A stretch of DNA of 64,000 bases from NCBI GenBank assembly GCA_021151485.1, contig JAGKXB010000009.1, positions 15,027-79,026 of the forward strand, written 5' to 3'. This DNA is from Oxalobacteraceae bacterium. GTDB taxonomy: Bacteria > Pseudomonadota > Gammaproteobacteria > Burkholderiales > Burkholderiaceae_D. Positions 55,615-64,000 of this stretch are shown here, one piece after another (within the stretch, counting starts at the first letter, position 1; every line of letters begins with the position of its first letter). Below the pieces are notes generated by a model. That model worked only from the letters and a program-made list of their open reading frames with translations, did no database searches and was not told the DNA's origin. Position numbers and translations under genes: made by a program.

Positions 55615-57336
55615 TTAAATCTTATTATCAAATTTTGCTTTTAACAGTGCACCCAAGCTAGTTGTGCCAGAAGCTGCGCTATTGTCTGATGCAGAAGACA
55701 ATTTTTGCATTGCTTCTTGCGTTTCAGCGGCATTTTTTGCTTTGATAGACAACTGAATACTGCGTGCTTTACGATCAATGTTCAAGACCATCGCTTCGAT
55801 AGTTTCGCCCACTTTCAAATGGGTGCTCGCATCTTCTACACGATCACGAGAAATTTCAGAAGCACGCAAATACCCTTCAACTTCGTCTGACAACTGGATC
55901 ACTGCGCCTTTTGCTTCGATCGATTTAACAGTACCAGATACTAATGCACCCTTATCATTCATCGCAGTAAAGTTATTGAATGGATCACCTTCCAATTGTT
56001 TTACGCCCAAGGAAACACGTTCACGTTCAACGTCGATTGCCAATACAACCGCTTCCAGTTCATCACCTTTCTTGAAACGACGTACAGCTTCTTCGCCAGT
56101 TTCAGTCCAGGACAAATCGGACAAATGTACCAAGCCATCGATATTGCCAGTCAAGCCAATGAATACGCCAAAGTCAGTGATAGATTTAATTGCACCACGA
56201 ACTTTATCGCCCTTTTTGTGTGTAATAGCAAAGTCATCCCATGGATTCGCTTTGCATTGTTTCATGCCAAGGCTAATACGACGACGCTCTTCATCGATTT
56301 CCAACACCATGACTTCAACTTCATCACCCAATTGAACAACTTTGTTAGGTGCCACGTTTTTATTAGTCCAATCCATTTCAGACACGTGAACCAAACCTTC
56401 GATACCTTGTTCTACTTCAACGAATGCACCGTAGTCGGTCAAATTAGTGACCTTACCAAATAAACGTGTGTTCGCTGGATAACGACGTGCCAAACCACTC
56501 CAAGGATCATCGCCTAATTGCTTGATACCTAATGAAACACGATTTTTTTCTTGATCGTATTTGAGAACTTTAGCTGTAATTTCTTGACCAACGGTTAACA
56601 CTTCGGATGGATGACGAACACGACGCCATGCCAAATCGGTAATGTGCAACAAACCATCAATGCCACCCAAATCAACGAATGCGCCGTAGTCAGTGATATT
56701 TTTGACCAAACCAGTTACGACTGTGCCTTCTTTCAGGTTTTCCATCAATTTTTGACGTTCTTCACCCATGGATGCTTCCACCACAGCGCGACGTGACAAC
56801 ACAACGTTGTTACGCTTGCGATCAAGTTTGATGACTTTGAATTCCATCGTTTTGCCTTCGTATGGTGTCGTGTCCTTAACAGGACGTGTATCCACCAAAG
56901 AACCAGGCAAGAATGCGCGAATGCCATTGGTCAAGACAGTCAAACCGCCTTTAACTTTACCGTTAACAGTACCAACGACGATTTCGCCGGATTCCATCGC
57001 TTTTTCAAGCGCCAACCATGATGCCAAACGTTTGGCTTTGTCACGGGAAAGAATCGTGTCGCCGAAGCCATTTTCCAAGGATTCGATTGCAACAGAAACG
57101 AAGTCGCCTACTTTGACTTCCAACTCACCGAGATCATTTTTGAATTCTTCAATGGGTATGAAAGCTTCGGACTTGAGGCCGGCATTAACGATGACAAAAT
57201 TATGGTCAAAACGAACCACCTCAGCAGAAATCACTTCACCAGAGCGCATGTCTTGACGTGACAGTGATTCTTCAAAAAGGGCAGCAAAGCTTTCCATACC
57301 AACAACGGACTCAGAGGATGTAGCAAGAGTAGACAT
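55615..57336 (-). CDS. rpsA: 30S ribosomal protein S1
   Basis: About 573 residues with six S1 (OB-fold) domains, e.g. [39 protein letters not shown] and [20 protein letters not shown]1 binds mRNA leaders on the small subunit. I prefer ATG 57336 ([11 protein letters not shown]), matching related N-termini; an ATG three codons earlier and another at residue 14 are also possible. No clear Shine-Dalgarno, common for rpsA. Position cmk-rpsA-ihfB is conserved. Confidence 0.96.
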   Translation of the reverse strand: MSTLATSSESVVGMESFAALFEESLSRQDMRSGEVISAEVVRFDHNFVIVNAGLKSEAFIPIEEFKNDLGELEVKVGDFVSVAIESLENGFGDTILSRDKAKRLASWLALEKAMESGEIVVGTVNGKVKGGLTVLTNGIRAFLPGSLVDTRPVKDTTPYEGKTMEFKVIKLDRKRNNVVLSRRAVVEASMGEERQKLMENLKEGTVVTGLVKNITDYGAFVDLGGIDGLLHITDLAWRRVRHPSEVLTVGQEITAKVLKYDQEKNRVSLGIKQLGDDPWSGLARRYPANTRLFGKVTNLTDYGAFVEVEQGIEGLVHVSEMDWTNKNVAPNKVVQLGDEVEVMVLEIDEERRRISLGMKQCKANPWDDFAITHKKGDKVRGAIKSITDFGVFIGLTGNIDGLVHLSDLSWTETGEEAVRRFKKGDELEAVVLAIDVERERVSLGVKQLEGDPFNNFTAMNDKGALVSGTVKSIEAKGAVIQLSDEVEGYLRASEISRDRVEDASTHLKVGETIEAMVLNIDRKARSIQLSIKAKNAAETQEAMQKLSSASDNSAASGTTSLGALLKAKFDNKI

Positions 57337-57483
57337 TAGACTCACACAAGTTTGGCCAGAAAAAATGCGCGTATTGCGCTTTAAACTGGGTTAGGTTTAA
57401 AACCCGACAATGTTTTAATTAAAATTAATTCACTACCAGGGACATTTACAACGATAAAAACAATTACAACAACTACAAAATCT

Positions 57484-58158
57484 TTAGATTTTAGTTTCGG
57501 CATGCCAACGTAGCACGTGTTCGACTGCCGCTTCAATATTCATGTTGGATGTATCCAAGATATGCGCATCTTCAGCCGGCTTTAACGGAGCAATCACACG
57601 ATTCGCATCACGCGCATCACGCTCACGCAAATCCGCCAAAATGTCCTCAATGCTAGCAGAAAATCCTTTTTCTATCAATTGCTTATAGCGCCTTTCGGCC
57701 CGCGCAAAAACACTGGCAGTCAAAAACACCTTAAGCTTGGCATGTGGGAAAATTACTGTTCCCATATCACGCCCGTCTGCCACCAAACCAGGCGTTTTGC
57801 GAAAATTTAATTGCAACCCGTACAAAGCCTGCCTAACTGCCGGCAAAGCAGCAATTTTAGAAGCCAGATTGCCAATCTGCTCAGCACGAATCAATGTTGA
57901 TACATTTTCATGTGCCAGAAATATATCCTCACCAACAAAACTACAAGGTAATGCACCAGCCAATTTAGCAAGCGCATGCTCATCCTTGATATCAATTTCT
58001 CTGCGCTGCGCAGACAACGCTGTCAAACGATATAGAGCGCCCGAATCCAGATAATGAAAACCCAATTGATATGCCACACGATGCGCAACTGTTCCTTTGC
58101 CAGAGGCTGTCGGGCCATCAATGGCAATGACTGGAATGGTAATGGTGGAAACTGTCAT
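57484..58158 (-). CDS. cmk: Cytidylate kinase
   Basis: 224 residues. P-loop [31 protein letters not shown] and the C-terminal [16 protein letters not shown] are characteristic. It phosphorylates CMP and dCMP. It lies 23 bp after aroA and 147 bp before rpsA. A 138-bp gap to rpsA probably carries rpsA's promoter. Confidence 0.96.
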   Translation of the reverse strand: MTVSTITIPVIAIDGPTASGKGTVAHRVAYQLGFHYLDSGALYRLTALSAQRREIDIKDEHALAKLAGALPCSFVGEDIFLAHENVSTLIRAEQIGNLASKIAALPAVRQALYGLQLNFRKTPGLVADGRDMGTVIFPHAKLKVFLTASVFARAERRYKQLIEKGFSASIEDILADLRERDARDANRVIAPLKPAEDAHILDTSNMNIEAAVEHVLRWHAETKI

Positions 58159-58181
58159 TTTTATTTGAAAATTAAATCAAC

Positions 58182-59519
58182 TTAAAACAAATCATTACGT
58201 GCAATTCTTTGGAACACATCAAAATATTCCGGAAAAGTCTTTGCAACGCATTGCGGGTCCTGAATGCGTATCTGATTGCCACGACGCGCCGCACCATCCA
58301 ACGATGCCAATGAAAAACACATCGCCATTCTATGATCGTCATAAGTCGCGATACTGGCGGCCTGAATTTGCGCAGGAGGAGTAATGCGCAAATAATCCTG
58401 TCCCTCTTCTATCTCTGCGCCCAATTTACGCAACTCAGTCGCCATTGCCGTAATACGATCGGTTTCCTTCACACGCCAGCTGCCGATATTGCGCAAAATA
58501 CTGGGGCCATCAGCGTACAGTGCAACCACTGCGATTGTCATGGCGGCATCGGGAATATGATTAAAATCGGCATCGATTGCTTTTAACGCACCAGAACCAG
58601 CGGTAACTTCTATCCAATTATCGCCCATCGTCACATTGGCACCCATTTGCTGCAATGCCTCGGCAAAACGAATATCCCCTTGAATGCTATTTTTACCGAT
58701 ACCTTCCACTCGCACCGGGCCACCTGCAATTGCGCCAGCTGCCAAAAAATAAGAAGCAGAGGAAGCGTCACCTTCTACATGAATCAATCCCGGGCTAAGA
58801 TAATGCTGTCCTGGCGATATGGTAAAAGACCGCCAACCATCACGCTCCACCACTACCCCAAAGCGATGCATTAAGTTCAACGTAATTTCAATATACGGCT
58901 TAGAAATCAACTCTCCAATCACAGAGATGGTGACGGCATGATCCTTTGCCATCAAAGGCGCACACATGAGCAAAGCTGTCAGAAATTGGCTAGAGACATT
59001 ACCTCGCACTTGCATGTGCTGTGCATGAATATGCCCAGTTCGTATTTGCAACGGCGGATAGCCAACTTGACCAGTATAACTAATTTGCGTCCCCACTCCA
59101 TTCAAAGCATCAACCAAATCAGCAATCGGACGTTCATGCATACGCGACACCCCATGCAAAGCATACTCGCCACCCATCACCGCCAGCGCTGCCGTCAACG
59201 GACGAATTGCTGTACCCGCATTCCCCATAAAAAGATTGGCCGACCGCACGGGAAAAGCGCCATTAACACCATGTACAACAGTAGATTGTGTAGCCCCCTG
59301 CTCCCACTTCACACCCAATGCATGCAACGCTGTCAACATCACATGCGTATCATCAGAAGCCAACAAATCCAGGATGGTCGTACTGCCTTGCGCCAAAGCA
59401 GAAAGCAACAAAATACGATTCGAAATACTTTTAGAACCCGGCAAACGCACCACACCTTCGGCATGCATAGCTGGTTTTAAATCAATATATGGGAGGTAAT
59501 GTTTTTGAGGCTGGGTCAT
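58182..59519 (-). CDS. aroA: 3-phosphoshikimate 1-carboxyvinyltransferase (EPSP synthase)
   Basis: 445 residues. Motifs: [36 protein letters not shown], and [22 protein letters not shown] near the C-terminal third. It transfers enolpyruvate from PEP to shikimate 3-phosphate. It starts the aroA-cmk-rpsA-ihfB string; the usual upstream pheA/hisC/tyrA genes are replaced here by ftsB and eno. Confidence 0.97.
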   Translation of the reverse strand: MTQPQKHYLPYIDLKPAMHAEGVVRLPGSKSISNRILLLSALAQGSTTILDLLASDDTHVMLTALHALGVKWEQGATQSTVVHGVNGAFPVRSANLFMGNAGTAIRPLTAALAVMGGEYALHGVSRMHERPIADLVDALNGVGTQISYTGQVGYPPLQIRTGHIHAQHMQVRGNVSSQFLTALLMCAPLMAKDHAVTISVIGELISKPYIEITLNLMHRFGVVVERDGWRSFTISPGQHYLSPGLIHVEGDASSASYFLAAGAIAGGPVRVEGIGKNSIQGDIRFAEALQQMGANVTMGDNWIEVTAGSGALKAIDADFNHIPDAAMTIAVVALYADGPSILRNIGSWRVKETDRITAMATELRKLGAEIEEGQDYLRITPPAQIQAASIATYDDHRMAMCFSLASLDGAARRGNQIRIQDPQCVAKTFPEYFDVFQRIARNDLF

Positions 59520-59573
59520 GTTTGCTTTTTTTATCGTGTAATAAGACGCTCAAGCTCATCAAAGTACTAAGAG

Positions 59574-59897
59574 TTAAGGCACTGAAACTGACACACTTTT
59601 CGAAGAGGTTGTCGTTGGCTGACTTTGAGGCTGCACCACTTGAATAAAAATCTCATCCTCTTTAATCATACCCAACTCATATCGCGCACGCTCTTCAATC
59701 GCTCCAGTACCATCTCTTAAATCATGTGTTTCAGACTCAAGCTTTGCATTGCGATTTTTCAACTCATCATTTTTCTTTTGCGCAGCAACGACTTGCTGAT
59801 CCAACTCCCATACACGTAGCCAACCGCCCTTTCCTAGCCAAAGCGGGAACTGGATAAGTAGTAGCAAAATTGATAAGAAAAATGTGATAAGACGCAT
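59574..59897 (-). CDS. ftsB: Cell division protein FtsB
   Basis: About 107 residues: one N-terminal membrane helix ([20 protein letters not shown]), then a coiled coil ([18 protein letters not shown]) with the FtsB end motif [16 protein letters not shown]. It forms the FtsQLB divisome complex. I start at ATG 59897; a GTG one codon earlier is also open. It follows eno, as in most betaproteobacteria. Confidence 0.93.
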   Translation of the reverse strand: MRLITFFLSILLLLIQFPLWLGKGGWLRVWELDQQVVAAQKKNDELKNRNAKLESETHDLRDGTGAIEERARYELGMIKEDEIFIQVVQPQSQPTTTSSKSVSVSVP

Positions 59898-59910
59898 CAC
59901 GCATGATAAG

Positions 59911-59963
59911 AAATTAAAAATAATTCAGCGGCAGAAAGCGATGCTCTCTACCGCTGAATTATT
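59911..59963 (-). terminator. Terminator between eno and ftsB
   Basis: AATAATTCAGCGG and CCGCTGAATTATT pair over 13 bp, and the 19-nt loop can form a second short stem (AGC/GCT). On the minus strand T-rich sequence follows directly, 14 bp past eno, so ftsB may need its own promoter or read-through. Confidence 0.8.
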
Positions 59964-59976
59964 TTCTAAGTTCTCT

Positions 59977-61278
<1,302 letters not shown>

Positions 61279-61287
61279 TTAAGTAAA

Positions 61288-63812
<2,525 letters not shown>

Positions 63813-64000
63813 CTAGCGGGAAATGTAAATTATACCGCAACACCTATACTACTTGTACATAATAAATATTTCACAACACGAAACAATTTTCATATTTACA
63901 TCACACCCTCACTCAAAACCAAGATTTTTTTCATCGTATCTCGTTCAAAACTAAATAGGTATATAAAATACGCCAATTATTTTATTCAAAAATTTTATTC

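Overview
The window reads as a chromosome segment of a betaproteobacterium of the order Burkholderiales, closest in gene order to Oxalobacteraceae/Burkholderiaceae. This rests on protein similarity by eye and on conserved gene strings: exbB-exbD-lpxK-ycaR-kdsB-adk, ribB-ribH-nusB, selO-msrB-yciB-bolA-ppiC, aroA-cmk-rpsA-ihfB-lapA-lapB-ugd-rfaE and pyrG-kdsA-eno-ftsB. Base composition is moderate, with AT-rich spacers. Some traits are common in host-associated relatives: an ankyrin-like multi-copy family, a lectin-like secreted protein, a broken low-complexity gene and many small repeats. A species name cannot be given from sequence alone.

Layout. 1-6 kb: a partial trpB, the 4.5S SRP RNA, an AsmA-family protein, an unusual soluble histidine kinase with a transposase-like helix-turn-helix at its N-terminus, and ubiD. 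6-14.6 kb: a lytic transglycosylase, nusB-ribH-ribB, a rhodanese, holB, an LpxR-like lipid A deacylase and comEC. 14.6-21 kb: a rearranged block in which three paralogous genes (short ankyrin-like head, variable linker, glycine-zipper membrane tail) sit between comEC, tatD and a patatin gene, accompanied by broken copies of those neighbours. 21-33 kb: envelope and housekeeping genes (adk, kdsB, lpxK, exbBD, xseA, sodB, carbonic anhydrase, SDR, selO, msrB, yciB, bolA, ppiC). 33-40.5 kb: an SbmA/BacA-type ABC exporter or importer, then a sulfur island of a periplasmic sulfate-binding protein, serine O-acetyltransferase, a family 2A (SrpI-type) encapsulin shell and a SufS-like cysteine desulfurase with a long disordered N-terminal cargo tail. 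40.5-45 kb: accessory genes (secreted lectin-like protein, a frameshifted low-complexity gene, ppnP, a small membrane protein). 45-64 kb: ispD, mfd, serB, a ComEA-like protein, LPS heptose/UDP-glucuronate genes, lapAB, ihfB, rpsA, cmk, aroA, ftsB, eno, kdsA and pyrG.

Two signals stand out. First, the encapsulin island: sulfate capture, serine activation, cysteine desulfuration and a protein shell are encoded together, with shell and desulfurase overlapping by 14 bp. Second, a family of composite palindromic repeats of about 85-100 bp, with outer ends CCGTCGT/ACGACGG, occurs only between about 28 and 47 kb. Most copies lie between genes and contribute spurious upstream start codons; one lies in frame inside mfd and adds roughly 40 residues to the transcription-repair coupling factor. 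The three-paralog ankyrin/glycine-zipper family with its shattered neighbour copies is the best candidate for an undescribed gene family.
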